Source of the DNA: JARIHD01 sp963815935
Lineage (GTDB): Bacteria; Patescibacteriota; Saccharimonadia; Saccharimonadales; UBA4665
Direction of reading: 5' to 3'
Assembly: GCA_963815935.1 (NCBI GenBank)
Contig: CAWFIL010000006.1
Span: 1 to 64,000, forward strand
Length of the DNA: 64,000 nucleotides
A program made the translations under genes and the position numbers. A model generated the notes under the pieces. It was not told the DNA's origin and did not search any database. It saw only the letters and a list, made by a program, of their open reading frames with translations. This document shows positions 16,863 through 25,072 of the stretch, piece after piece. How positions within the stretch are numbered: position 1 is the first letter of the stretch; every line of letters begins with the position of its first letter.

Positions 16863-17750
16863 ATGGCGGAACGCCAGATCGATATACTGCGAATGGGCAT
16901 CAAAGATGGGGAGCTGCAGGGCCTGCTCTCGTGTAAACCAATTAGCATCGATTGCATCGTCACCTGGTACGGGTTGGACATCGTGAAGATAGTCCTGCTC
17001 GCCATGGATAAGAACTACAGTATTCTCCGTCCAGGCATGTAAGGTATCTCTGAGTCCAACGGGCCGTTTGTTAAGAATAACCTCACTAACGCCACCAATT
17101 TCAAGCAGATGTGCTTCCTCGGCGGTTTCCCTGCGCGCAACAGCTTCGGCGTCGCTGTCGCTGCGGTCCGTGAACCCGCCAGGAAGCGCCCATAGTTCGC
17201 CTATCTTCCGTTGTATAAGTAAGAGTTCTGTGGGGTTGTCCCCTGGGTTGGTGCGGTAGACTGCGGAATCTACAGTTGCGTTTGGACCGTAGCGGAAGAA
17301 AAAGCCCAGCCCTGTTGGGAGGCCGATTCGGTCGTCCGCAAGCAGCGCATTCCAGTCGGGGTGTACAGGCCGTCCGTATTGGTCTAGCAGGAGCCCCTTT
17401 GAGCTCCAGCGCTCAGATAGGGCGGGGTCTACCTTATCCAAGCCAGTGCTTGGCACTTCGGGATCGAGGAGTGACGGAGTTTTGCCGGTCCGATTGACGT
17501 GATTGCTTACATACCACAGCCCATCAGGGACAATGAGGGCTGACCCTGTTAGTCCCAGCCCGACAGCCCCCAGCTTGAGACGGTTTTCCGGGGCGGGATA
17601 GCCGTTGTATGGACCGGTTTGAATAACCGAAGCAATGCGGTCAAGTTCGGCGGCCGGCAAAGGGTGTGTGCCCATAGGCTGGTTTGCCGGTTGAACCATC
17701 TCTTCGGGTGGGTATTCGATGTTATCTAATGGTGCTTGTTCGTGTATCAT
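16833..17750 (-). CDS. Nudix hydrolase with NUDT9-like N-terminal region
   Basis: 305 aa, long for a Nudix protein. The C-terminal catalytic box is LPGGFTDRSDSDAEAVARRE followed by TAEEAHL. The N-terminal half includes GRPVHPDWNALLADDRIGLP and FFFRYGPNATVDSAVYR, which recalls the G-R-G...WGPN-x-A-x-D-x-I/V segment before the box in ADP-ribose pyrophosphatase NUDT9. ADP-ribose is thus the best guess for the substrate. It starts 15 nt after otsB on the same strand and is probably cotranscribed with it. Confidence 0.75.
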   Translation of the reverse strand: MIHEQAPLDNIEYPPEEMVQPANQPMGTHPLPAAELDRIASVIQTGPYNGYPAPENRLKLGAVGLGLTGSALIVPDGLWYVSNHVNRTGKTPSLLDPEVPSTGLDKVDPALSERWSSKGLLLDQYGRPVHPDWNALLADDRIGLPTGLGFFFRYGPNATVDSAVYRTNPGDNPTELLLIQRKIGELWALPGGFTDRSDSDAEAVARRETAEEAHLLEIGGVSEVILNKRPVGLRDTLHAWTENTVVLIHGEQDYLHDVQPVPGDDAIDANWFTREQALQLPIFDAHSQYIDLAFRHLDANNTMAS

Positions 17751-17765
17751 ATGGCCGTGTTCTTT

Positions 17766-18512
17766 CTATGCTGTTAATGCCGTCAGTAGTGCAATCATGG
17801 CTGATGGGGAGGCGATGCGCTGTTTTGCGATGCTGTTACCACCACCGACTTTAATTGTGATGGCAAAGGTGGGCAGTGCCGCGAGCAAATCTTCGTCGGT
17901 GATGTCGTCACCGGCACCCAGAACGAAGCCCCACTTATCTTGTGTAAGCCAATATGCGGCAGCGGTCCCCTTGTCGTAGCCTTGCTGCTGCACTTCTATG
18001 ACCTCTTTGCCAAGCATAAGCTTCAGTTTATGCTGTTTACAGATTGGCTTGAGCCGTCCGAGTAACTCGGTTACGGCCGCCGCTACGAGCGAATGGTCGC
18101 TGGCATTGCGCGAATGCCATACTAAGGCCGCAGTCTTCTCTTCGGTTATGGTGCCGGGTAGTCTGCTGGTGTAGCTGTCCATGAGACTGCGGACTTCGTC
18201 TTTCCATGATGTGTCCATAGTGACGGTGGTCTGCCAAGATTGGCCTGCTCTCTTGACTAGTAGACCGTGCTCGGCAACAAGCGAAACGGGTAGTGCGCTA
18301 AACCACTTGTCCATTTCCTCGTGCTTGCGCCCGCTAATAATAACTACAGTATTACCTGGCTGCGCTGCTAGGCCCCGAAGTATCTGGAGTATCTTGGGCG
18401 TGGGCCTAGCCTCGGGGGGTGTGGGCTTTAGGTCGGACAGCGTGCCGTCGTAATCCAGCAGAAATAATCGTTTGCTGGCCGCTTTGTATGTATCGAATAG
18501 TGCATGTTCCAT
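17766..18512 (-). CDS. otsB: Trehalose-6-phosphate phosphatase
   Basis: 248 aa from the ATG at 18512. A HAD enzyme turning trehalose-6-phosphate into trehalose. FLLDYDGTLSDLKPTPPEA is motif I with the OtsB signature, VVIISGRKHEEMDKWF motif II, and LGAGDDITDEDLLAAL motif IV. TACAAT on the minus strand (18525-18520) is 7 nt before the ATG, giving a leaderless start. It is divergent from otsA, with short promoters between them, and is followed by a Nudix gene. Confidence 0.93.
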   Translation of the reverse strand: MEHALFDTYKAASKRLFLLDYDGTLSDLKPTPPEARPTPKILQILRGLAAQPGNTVVIISGRKHEEMDKWFSALPVSLVAEHGLLVKRAGQSWQTTVTMDTSWKDEVRSLMDSYTSRLPGTITEEKTAALVWHSRNASDHSLVAAAVTELLGRLKPICKQHKLKLMLGKEVIEVQQQGYDKGTAAAYWLTQDKWGFVLGAGDDITDEDLLAALPTFAITIKVGGGNSIAKQRIASPSAMIALLTALTA

Positions 18513-18581
18513 CACCCCTATTGTATGTCAGAAATCTCATAATACGAATGTGTGACGTGTGTTACTATGGATTGACTGAAT

Positions 18582-19946
18582 ATGGGCAAACCGAGAGTCA
18601 TCATTGCGTCGAACCGTCTCCCAGTAAACATAACCGAAGAGAAGGGCGAACTGGTACTCAACCGCAGCTTAGGCGGACTGGCGACTGCGTTGGGGTCAGT
18701 CATGGATCTCTATCCAATGCTGTGGATTGGCTGGACCGGTGCCAAAAAGAGGCTTACCAAACAACAACTCAAGACGCTCAGATTCCCCGATACGCTTATC
18801 CCCGTAACTATCTCGGCTCAATTGCTCAAAGGTTATTACGACAGCTTTGCAAACGGTACGCTGTGGCCACTGATGCATGGCATTAAGCCGTCGCGGCTGA
18901 GCAGTAAAGCTGATTGGGACGCCATGCAGACGGTTACCACTCGCTTTGCGGATGCCATCCAAGAGAATTGTCTGCCAAAAGATGTGATCTGGGTGCACGA
19001 TTATCACTTAGTCTTGCTACCCCGTATGTTACGCGACCGGGGTGTCACCAACCGTGTGGGTTTCTTTTTGCATACTCCGTTCCCACCTGCGAAAACACTT
19101 CGCAAATGGAAGCACTATCGCAAAATGCTTTCGAGCTTGTCCCAGGTGGATGTGCTTGGCTTTCAAACGCAACGTGATGTCGACAATTTTATGGACTGCC
19201 TTCACGCCACTGGCATCGAGATGAAAGAGGGGGCGGTAGTCCAACCGTTTCCAATCGGCATTGACTACCGAGCATATCGGGCGGCTATCAAAGCGCCAAC
19301 AGTAAGTATGTACCTGCGCAAGCTCAAGAAGACCGTGACCGGTAAGAAGGTTATTCTTTCTGTATCCCGTCTGGACTATACCAAGGGAATCATCGAGCAG
19401 CTTTGGGCGGTAGAAAAAGTGTTGGAGGCCTATGGGCCCGGCAAGGTGGTCTACAAATTGGTAGTAGCCCCGTCGCGCGAAACCGTCGCAGAGTATCAAA
19501 AGCTGAAAAAAGAAATCGATGAGACGGTTGATATAATCAACAAACGCTTCAAGAAACGCTATGGCGCAAAGCCGATCGAATTCGCTTACCGCAGTCATGG
19601 CTTCGAAGAATTGAGCGCCTGGTATCGTACCGCCGATGTCTTGCTGGTTACGCCCATTATCGATGGCATGAACCTGGTCGTCAAAGAGTACATTGCCGCC
19701 CGAGATGATGAGCGGGGGGCTATTGTACTTAGCGAGACTATTGGCGCCGCTTTCCAGCTTAAGGACGCTATTTTGGTCAACCCGACCGACATTGACGCTA
19801 TCTCCGACGGTTTGCTGTTTGCGCTTAAAATGCCCGCCCTAGAACGCATTCGTCGCTGGCGCGCCCTTCGAAAAAACGTACGACGTGAGAATATCTTTTG
19901 GTGGACCAAAGAGTTTTTGCATACGCTCAATCAAAAACCAAAGTAA
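18582..19946 (+). CDS. otsA: Trehalose-6-phosphate synthase
   Basis: 454 aa. GT20 glycosyltransferase joining UDP-glucose and glucose-6-phosphate. Landmarks: IIASNRLPVN, SLGGLATALG, WIGWTG, VWVHDYHLVLLPRMLR, GFFLHTPFP, SVSRLDYTKGI, and TPIIDGMNLVVKEYIAAR. TACTAT at 18563-18568 is the likely -10 box, 13 nt before the ATG, without Shine-Dalgarno. Together with otsB it gives a full two-step trehalose pathway. Confidence 0.96.
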   Translation: MGKPRVIIASNRLPVNITEEKGELVLNRSLGGLATALGSVMDLYPMLWIGWTGAKKRLTKQQLKTLRFPDTLIPVTISAQLLKGYYDSFANGTLWPLMHGIKPSRLSSKADWDAMQTVTTRFADAIQENCLPKDVIWVHDYHLVLLPRMLRDRGVTNRVGFFLHTPFPPAKTLRKWKHYRKMLSSLSQVDVLGFQTQRDVDNFMDCLHATGIEMKEGAVVQPFPIGIDYRAYRAAIKAPTVSMYLRKLKKTVTGKKVILSVSRLDYTKGIIEQLWAVEKVLEAYGPGKVVYKLVVAPSRETVAEYQKLKKEIDETVDIINKRFKKRYGAKPIEFAYRSHGFEELSAWYRTADVLLVTPIIDGMNLVVKEYIAARDDERGAIVLSETIGAAFQLKDAILVNPTDIDAISDGLLFALKMPALERIRRWRALRKNVRRENIFWWTKEFLHTLNQKPK

Positions 19947-19980
19947 CGGTGCCTCTGCCCAATCCCCCAGGCCCCCCAAG

Positions 19981-20003
19981 TTTCCAAGGCCGGGCCTTGG
20001 AAA
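19981..20003. repeat. Palindromic repeat, copy 2
   Basis: The core CCAAGGCCGGGCCTTGG (19984-20000) is extended by TTT/AAA on each side to a 23-nt perfect palindrome. Copy 1 is at 13304-13320. Here it lies 13 nt upstream of an extended -10 box (TGCTATAAT, 20014-20022), so it might double as an upstream promoter element. Confidence 0.6.
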
Positions 20004-20013
20004 GTGGAAAAGA

Positions 20014-20134
20014 TGCTATAATATGGGTACTATGCGTTTGCAGACGACACATCAGGTACATATCCAGCCGGGACGAATCGGATAGTTTGCTATTGCCAAG
20101 AATATGTAAAAATGCCGGTTCGCCCGGCGTTTTT
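20014..20134 (+). ncRNA. Candidate small RNA with its own promoter and terminator
   Basis: An extended -10 box TGCTATAAT (20014-20022) is followed 86 nt later by a terminator: AAAAATGCCGG (20108-20118), a 5-nt loop and CCGGCGTTTTT (20124-20134), 11 bp with one G-U. The predicted transcript is about 105 nt. It contains a 17-20-codon ORF (ATG 20023 or 20032, stop at 20083-20085), so a micropeptide is an alternative to a small RNA. It lies between otsA and hisS. No known RNA family is recognised. Confidence 0.4.
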
Positions 20135-20183
20135 AGTTAGAATCTGATACAATCACCCTAAGAGAAGGATTTACAATAATCAT

Positions 20184-21497
20184 ATGGCACTATCTACCCA
20201 ACCATATAAAGGCGCGCGCGATTTTTACCCCGAAGACAAACGATTACAAAAGTACATGTTCGGTGTCATCCGCCGTGTTGTTGAACGCTTTGGTTACGAA
20301 GAGTATGACGCCCCCATCCTAGAGCCGCTGGACTTATATCTGGCCAAGACTGGCGAGGAAATCGTCAATGAACAGACCTATACTTTTGAGGACCGTGGTG
20401 GCCGCCGTGTAGCTATCCGCCCAGAAATGACGCCAACCGTCAGTCGCATGGTAGCTGGTAAGCGTCAAGAGCTAGGCTATCCACTGCGTTGGTACAGCAT
20501 TCCAAACTTGTGGCGCTATGAACGCCCTCAGCGCGGACGTTTGCGCGAGCACTGGCAGCTAAACGTAGACATCTTTGGCCTTGAGGACACCTATGCCGAA
20601 ATGGAACTTATCCAGACTGCCGACGCAATCCTCAAGAGCTTCGGTGCTACGCACGACATGTACACCATCAAGCTCAACAGTCGTAAGCTGATGGACTTCA
20701 TTATGAAGGAATACCTTAAGCTGACTGAGGTCCAGATCCACATGGCCAGCAAACTGATCGATCGGATGCATAAGATGCCATTGGCTGAGTTTGAAGCCGA
20801 AGCCGAAGCTATCCTAACCCCTAGCCAGCGCGATGCCGGAACCGCCAACAAGCTGATTGGCGTGCTGAAGATCAAACAAATTCATCACTTGCCAGAAATA
20901 ATTCGTGAACACGAATCTGCCAAAGAGGTCAAGCGTCTTATTGAAATGCTCAAGGATGCTCGCGTCTCCAATGTAGAGTTTGATATCACTGTCATGCGTG
21001 GTTTTGACTACTATACCGGCATGGTCTTTGAGCTGTTCGATAACCACCCGGACAACAATCGGGCTATGATGGGCGGTGGCCGTTACGATGGTTTGGTTGG
21101 CTTATTTGGCGTTGAACCTGTGCCGACTGCTGGCTTCGGCTGGGGTGACGTAACCCTGCAAAACTTCTTGGAAGGCCACGACCTGATGCCAAACCTGCGC
21201 CCCGAAGTAGATGTATACGTTGTGCTTATCGGCGACATCTATGACAAAGCCCAAAAGGTAATCGACGAGCTGCGCGAAATGGGCGCCAACGTGGCTGTTG
21301 ACCTAACCGGCCGTAAACCCGACAAACAGATCAAGACTGCCGTGAAGAAGGGCATTAACTATGCCATGTTCATTGGTGAAAAAGAAATCAAGGAAGAGCT
21401 GTACGAAATCCGCAACTTGCTGACAGGCGTCGAAGAGCGTCATAGCGCCAGCCGTATTTGCAGCATCATCAAAGACTATCGCGACGAAGATTTATAG
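20184..21497 (+). CDS. hisS: Histidyl-tRNA synthetase
   Basis: 437 aa. Class II synthetase. Motif 1 is around GARDFYPEDKRLQKYMF, motif 2 in WYSIPNLWRYERPQRGRLRE, the histidine-A loop is GFDYYTGMVFEL, and motif 3 GGGRYDGLVGLFG. The C-terminal anticodon-binding domain is present. AGAGAAGGA about 15 nt upstream is a weak Shine-Dalgarno, and TACAAT (20148-20153) a likely -10. Confidence 0.96.
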   Translation: MALSTQPYKGARDFYPEDKRLQKYMFGVIRRVVERFGYEEYDAPILEPLDLYLAKTGEEIVNEQTYTFEDRGGRRVAIRPEMTPTVSRMVAGKRQELGYPLRWYSIPNLWRYERPQRGRLREHWQLNVDIFGLEDTYAEMELIQTADAILKSFGATHDMYTIKLNSRKLMDFIMKEYLKLTEVQIHMASKLIDRMHKMPLAEFEAEAEAILTPSQRDAGTANKLIGVLKIKQIHHLPEIIREHESAKEVKRLIEMLKDARVSNVEFDITVMRGFDYYTGMVFELFDNHPDNNRAMMGGGRYDGLVGLFGVEPVPTAGFGWGDVTLQNFLEGHDLMPNLRPEVDVYVVLIGDIYDKAQKVIDELREMGANVAVDLTGRKPDKQIKTAVKKGINYAMFIGEKEIKEELYEIRNLLTGVEERHSASRICSIIKDYRDEDL

Positions 21498-21510
21498 ACA
21501 GATGTGAGGT

Positions 21511-21618
21511 GAGGGCGGGGTAATGGCAATGAAAGTTTAAGCTGCGCGTATGCGCAGACCATTACCCCGCGCCTCGGAGAACGCTCGTGAGCGGCTTGTG
21601 GCCAAACGATGGTTCTCC
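21511..21618 (+). other. Structured intergenic element after hisS
   Basis: Two adjacent folded modules. The first is a 12-bp stem GCGGGGTAATGG (21515-21526) with CCATTACCCCGC (21559-21570), extended by GAGG/CCTC across a one-base bulge and enclosing the hairpin CTGCGC-GTAT-GCGCAG. The second is GGAGAAC (21576-21582) with GTTCTCC (21612-21618), enclosing GCTC-GT-GAGC and a second small hairpin, i.e. a three-way junction. There is no U-tract, so it is not a simple terminator. Strand and function are unknown. Confidence 0.45.
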
Positions 21619-21620
21619 TT

Positions 21621-21989
21621 GTTCCACTCTTTACTACAAAAGTTGGGGTTTGCTGGGGCCAAAGCAAAGGCGGCTGCTCGGTCTCGACGGGGGTGTCCCG
21701 GACATCCTTAGCGTATTAACCGCAATACAAAGCCCGCACCGTTAACAACGGTACCAAATACAAGTGCTTACTGTGCCTACTTCCCCTGCGAGGGAGGTGT
21801 TCTGTCCGCGGCGTGGTCTCGCTCGTTGCGCACGTCCTGGCAGACAGTGCAACGTTCCCATGTCTTGTATGGCTGGAACGGGCTGATCCGGTTGTTTGCC
21901 GAAACCCAGTTGCACTTGTGTTTCGGTTCGGGCCCTTCTTTCATCTGTTGCGCTGGCACAGGTTGTCCTTTCAAAAAGCAGAGTGGAAC
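21621..21989 (-). ncRNA. Candidate structured RNA of about 370 nt
   Basis: A strong minus-strand promoter (21996-22024) predicts a start at about 21989. The first ten bases of that transcript, GTTCCACTCT (21989-21980), are perfectly complementary to AGAGTGGAAC near the other end (minus strand, 21630-21621), so the two ends can form a closing helix. Between them lie more helices, such as CCGAAAC/GTTTCGG (21926-21920 with 21905-21899), GTGCAAC/GTTGCAC (21915-21909 with 21853-21847), ACCGTT/AACGGT and TTTGCT/AGCAAA. Length and end pairing recall housekeeping RNAs, but the conserved cores of RNase P RNA, tmRNA and 6S RNA are not visible. The region could instead be an mRNA for a 60-aa protein (21777-21959). 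Confidence 0.4.
21777..21959 (-). CDS. Possible small Cys-rich protein inside the structured region
   Basis: 60 aa if started at GTG 21959, which has AAAGGA 6 nt upstream. It contains KHKCNW and WERCTVCQDVRNE, a spacing that could bind zinc, and looks reasonably protein-like. However, the same bases can form several helices, and the ORF may be chance coding within an RNA gene. It uses the strong TATAAT promoter at 21996-22001. Confidence 0.35.
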   Translation of the reverse strand: MPAQQMKEGPEPKHKCNWVSANNRISPFQPYKTWERCTVCQDVRNERDHAADRTPPSQGK

Positions 21990-21995
21990 TGAGTG

Positions 21996-22024
21996 ATTAT
22001 ACTGTGTACCAGATAGTCCGCCAA
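21996..22024 (-). promoter_or_regulatory. Strong minus-strand promoter
   Basis: Minus-strand TTGGCG (22024-22019), a 17-bp spacer, then a perfect TATAAT (22001-21996). It drives the structured region or small ORF leftwards and is divergent from the tig promoter. Confidence 0.65.
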
Positions 22025-22084
22025 GAGCATATGCGACAATTTAAGAGTAGAAAAGTTTCCCCTAATCTGTTACAGTACGAAACT

Positions 22085-23380
22085 ATGCAAGTGACTAAAA
22101 AGAATCTATCGGACACCAAGGTACAACTCGTACTGACAGCTGATTCCGAACAGCTACAAACTGTCAAGAAACAAGTTCTTGACCACCTCGCTCACGAAGT
22201 TAAATTGCCTGGCTTCCGCCAAGGCAAGGCACCCCAGAGCCTGGTTGAGAAGAACGTTAACCCAGCTACCCTGCAAACAGAGTTTTTGGACCAGGCTATG
22301 AACCTGCTCTATGTAACTGCGTTGCAAGAACACAACCTGCGCCCCGTTGCACAGCCAGAAGTTAAGATCCAGAAGTTCGTACCGTTTGATACCCTCGAGG
22401 TCGAAATTGAAGTTGAGGTGGTTGGTGAGATCAAATTGGCTGACTACAAGAAGATTAAGCTTGCCAAAAAGGTTGCTACCGTAACCGCTAAAGACGTCAA
22501 CGAAGTGCTTGACCAGCTCAAGACCCGCGAAGCTGAGCGCAAAGATGTTGGCCGTGCCGCCAAAGATGGTGACCAAGTAACTATCGACTTTAAGGGCGCC
22601 GACGCCAAGACCAAAGATCCAATCCAGGGCGCCGACGGCACTGACTACCCATTGCAGCTTGGCAGTAACACCTTTATCCCCGGCTTTGAAACCAACTTGG
22701 TTGGCATGAAGACTGGCGACGAGAAAACCTTTACCCTGACGTTTCCTAAGGACTACGGCGTAAAGACCCTGCAGAACCGCAAAGTAGAGTTTACGGTGAC
22801 TATCAAGAAGGTACAGGAACTTGTTGAGCCGAAGATTGACGATGAGTTTGCCGCTAAGGTTGGCCCATTCAAGACTGTCGATGAGCTCAAGGCTGATGTA
22901 AAGAAGCAACTCCAGAGCGAAAAGGACTACCAGACCGACCGCGAATATACCGACGAGCTGCTTACCAAGATCACCGAAGGCTCCAAGGTTGCTATCCCCG
23001 AAGTGCTCATTGCTGAGCAAATGGACCGCCTGCTTAACGATCACAAGCAAAACGCTATGTATCGTGGCACTACCTGGAAGGAATTCCTAGAGGGCGAAGG
23101 CAAGACCGAAGAAGAGTACGCTGCAGGCCTGCGCGCTGACGCCGAACTGCGTGTTAAGGCTGGCCTGGTACTTGGTGAAATCGCCGACCAAGAAAAGATT
23201 GGCGTTACCCCAGAGGAACTGGAGATCCGCATGCAAATGCTCAAGGCCCAGTACTCTGACGAAAAGATGCAAGCCGAGCTAGAAAAGCCCGAAGCACGTC
23301 GTGAAATTGCAAGTCGTATGGTCAGTGAAAAGACCGTTGATAAACTGGTTGGCTACGCGGTTGCCAAGCCCGCTAAATAA
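22085..23380 (+). CDS. tig: Trigger factor (ribosome-associated chaperone)
   Basis: 431 aa from ATG 22085. The N-terminal ribosome-binding domain has LPGFRQGKAPQSLVEK (the GFRxGKxP signature). A FKBP-type PPIase domain follows (GDQVTIDFKG, FIPGFETNLVGMKTGDEKTF), then the helical C-terminal chaperone domain. TACAGT at 22071-22076 lies 8 nt before this ATG, indicating leaderless expression. Longer in-frame ORF sequence upstream lies before that promoter. A terminator follows. Confidence 0.93.
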   Translation: MQVTKKNLSDTKVQLVLTADSEQLQTVKKQVLDHLAHEVKLPGFRQGKAPQSLVEKNVNPATLQTEFLDQAMNLLYVTALQEHNLRPVAQPEVKIQKFVPFDTLEVEIEVEVVGEIKLADYKKIKLAKKVATVTAKDVNEVLDQLKTREAERKDVGRAAKDGDQVTIDFKGADAKTKDPIQGADGTDYPLQLGSNTFIPGFETNLVGMKTGDEKTFTLTFPKDYGVKTLQNRKVEFTVTIKKVQELVEPKIDDEFAAKVGPFKTVDELKADVKKQLQSEKDYQTDREYTDELLTKITEGSKVAIPEVLIAEQMDRLLNDHKQNAMYRGTTWKEFLEGEGKTEEEYAAGLRADAELRVKAGLVLGEIADQEKIGVTPEELEIRMQMLKAQYSDEKMQAELEKPEARREIASRMVSEKTVDKLVGYAVAKPAK

Positions 23381-23397
23381 CGCCAGAAGACGCGCCG

Positions 23398-23428
23398 AAA
23401 AGACTCCCTCCGTCTAGGGGGTCTTTTT
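23398..23428 (+). terminator. Intrinsic terminator after tig
   Basis: AAAAGACTCCCT (23398-23409), loop CCGTCT, and AGGGGGTCTTTT with a T-run to 23428; 12 bp with one G-U pair. Confidence 0.85.
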
Positions 23429-23503
23429 ATGTGATAAAAATAACTGGAATCCAATACAAATAAGTTGTATAGTTGGTTTCCTAATCTAGAAAGGCAATAA
23501 ATA

Positions 23504-23698
23504 ATGGAAGAAATCAGACAAGAAGCTCCTGAGGAAGTAGAAGCGGATGTACCAGAGGTCGTAGAACCGGTCGTCGTAGAAGAGGCCGCGCTTGTACTGA
23601 ACCCGGCATTTAGTATTGCTCCCAATGGGTTGCCGGCCTATGGGCAGCAGCCTGCAAACTACCTGTACAATCTGCACGCTAGTAACTGGCACTCTTGA
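23504..23698 (+). CDS. Small acidic protein, hypothetical
   Basis: 64 aa. Very acidic and Val/Glu/Pro-rich first half (MEEIRQEAPEEVEADVPEVV), then a Pro/Asn/Tyr-rich tail ending NLHASNWHS. No domain is recognised. AGAAAGG about 12 nt upstream and TATAGT near 23468 support expression. It is isolated between the tig terminator and clpP. Confidence 0.5.
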   Translation: MEEIRQEAPEEVEADVPEVVEPVVVEEAALVLNPAFSIAPNGLPAYGQQPANYLYNLHASNWHS

Positions 23699-23757
23699 CT
23701 GTCGAGTGCTAGAACGTCTATTATAAATAGCGTAAACCTAGTGAGGGAACTAACGCC

Positions 23758-24366
23758 ATGACGAATCCAACCAGTAACATGCTTGTGCCGACCGTTATCG
23801 AAAACGAAGGCCGCTACGAGCGAGCGTATGATATATATAGTCGCTTACTCAAAGATCGTATTATCTTTTTGGGTACCGAGGTAAATGAAGTGTCAGCCAA
23901 TTTGATTGTGGCCCAGTTGCTCTTTTTGCAGGCCGAAGACGCCAAGAAGGACATCTTCTTCTATATCAATAGCCCGGGCGGAAGCGTGTATGATGCGATG
24001 GCTATTTACGACACTATGCAGTACGTAACCAACGATATTCAAACCGTGGGCATTGGCATGCAGGCATCGGCTGCCGCCTTCCTGTTGAGCTCTGGTGCAA
24101 AGGGCAAACGCTTCGTGCTACCTAACGCATCTGTCATGATTCATCAGCCATCTGCTGGTACTCGTGGTAAGGTCACCGATATGGAAATCGACCTCAAGGA
24201 GGGCCTGCGCCTGAAGCGCAAACTCAACGAAATCATGGCCAAAAACAGCGGCCAGACTGTCGACAAAATTACCAGCGATATGGAGCGCGATTACTGGATG
24301 CCCGCCGAAGAAGCTAAGAAATACGGCCTGGTAGACGCCGTGATTACTCGCCCGCCAAAGGGCTGA
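23758..24366 (+). CDS. clpP: ATP-dependent Clp protease proteolytic subunit
   Basis: 202 aa. Serine protease forming the 14-mer chamber that works with ClpX/ClpC. The catalytic Ser lies in GIGMQASAAAFLLSSG, the His in SVMIHQPSAG, and the Asp in the C-terminal part (MERDYWMPAEEAKKYGLVD). The oligomerisation segment YINSPGGSVYDAMAIYDTM is present. A GAGGGAA site precedes the ATG. Confidence 0.97.
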   Translation: MTNPTSNMLVPTVIENEGRYERAYDIYSRLLKDRIIFLGTEVNEVSANLIVAQLLFLQAEDAKKDIFFYINSPGGSVYDAMAIYDTMQYVTNDIQTVGIGMQASAAAFLLSSGAKGKRFVLPNASVMIHQPSAGTRGKVTDMEIDLKEGLRLKRKLNEIMAKNSGQTVDKITSDMERDYWMPAEEAKKYGLVDAVITRPPKG

Positions 24367-24373
24367 TCCGGGA

Positions 24374-25072
24374 ATGGCTCGTAAGCCCGCACGGGTCGGC
24401 GTAGTATACCCCAAGCTCCAGGTAGAGGGGCGGCCGTTGATGATTGAGCGTTTGCGCCGCGAAGATGTTAATATGCAGACCGCCAAGGCTGTCGCGGCAG
24501 TTATGCAGTCAGCCTACGCTGGACAGTTCGAGGTGCCGCAAGGTTGCTTGCCCAAGGACACTATTACCCAGCATGTATTCAATCCGGATTCGCTCCGTAG
24601 GACCCGTGGACAACATGGACGAATGTGCTCACACATGGACACCAAGGACAGCCAGTACTGGCTGCTGTGGGAATCGTTCAAGCACACGGCTATTGGTTTG
24701 GCGAAGGTTACGCCTCGGGGCGTGGAAGCTGACACGCCGTTTGGTTACTTTAACGACATCGCTGTCCGCCGCCGCGACCAGCATAGACAATACGGACGGG
24801 CAATCGCGTATGCGGCCATCAAGTTTGGCCCGATGCCCCAAGATCAGCCCATGGCCCTGGAGGGCTATGCCGGTAGCAAGGTTAACCAGTGGTTTGAAGA
24901 CGAATGGGGTATGGTTGCTAGAGGCATCGACCCAGAAGGATTGCGGGTTGGTCGCGACATATTGCCCCAGGTACGCTACGTGACCGAAGCTGGCTTGGCT
25001 GTTGCCGGCGTGGCCGTGCGTCTCGAGGAGCGAATGCCCGAGCTGGCTAGTGCTGAATTCGTCGAACTTTAA
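24374..25072 (+). CDS. GNAT-like acetyltransferase
   Basis: 232 aa. The segment FNDIAVRRRDQHRQYGRAIAYAAI resembles the acetyl-CoA-binding motif A (I-x-V-x-x-x-x-R/Q-x-x-G-x-G/A), followed by an ALEGYAGSKVNQWFEDEWGMV strand-helix typical of the GNAT C-terminus. The first 120 residues are divergent. It starts 7 nt after clpP, so it is probably in the same operon. Substrate unknown. Confidence 0.6.
   Translation: MARKPARVGVVYPKLQVEGRPLMIERLRREDVNMQTAKAVAAVMQSAYAGQFEVPQGCLPKDTITQHVFNPDSLRRTRGQHGRMCSHMDTKDSQYWLLWESFKHTAIGLAKVTPRGVEADTPFGYFNDIAVRRRDQHRQYGRAIAYAAIKFGPMPQDQPMALEGYAGSKVNQWFEDEWGMVARGIDPEGLRVGRDILPQVRYVTEAGLAVAGVAVRLEERMPELASAEFVEL

Noticed and set aside
21684..21690. TCGACGG, resembling the 5' motif of tmRNA
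   Set aside because: No matching acceptor stem, no T-arm with CCA, and no tag ORF within the expected distance.
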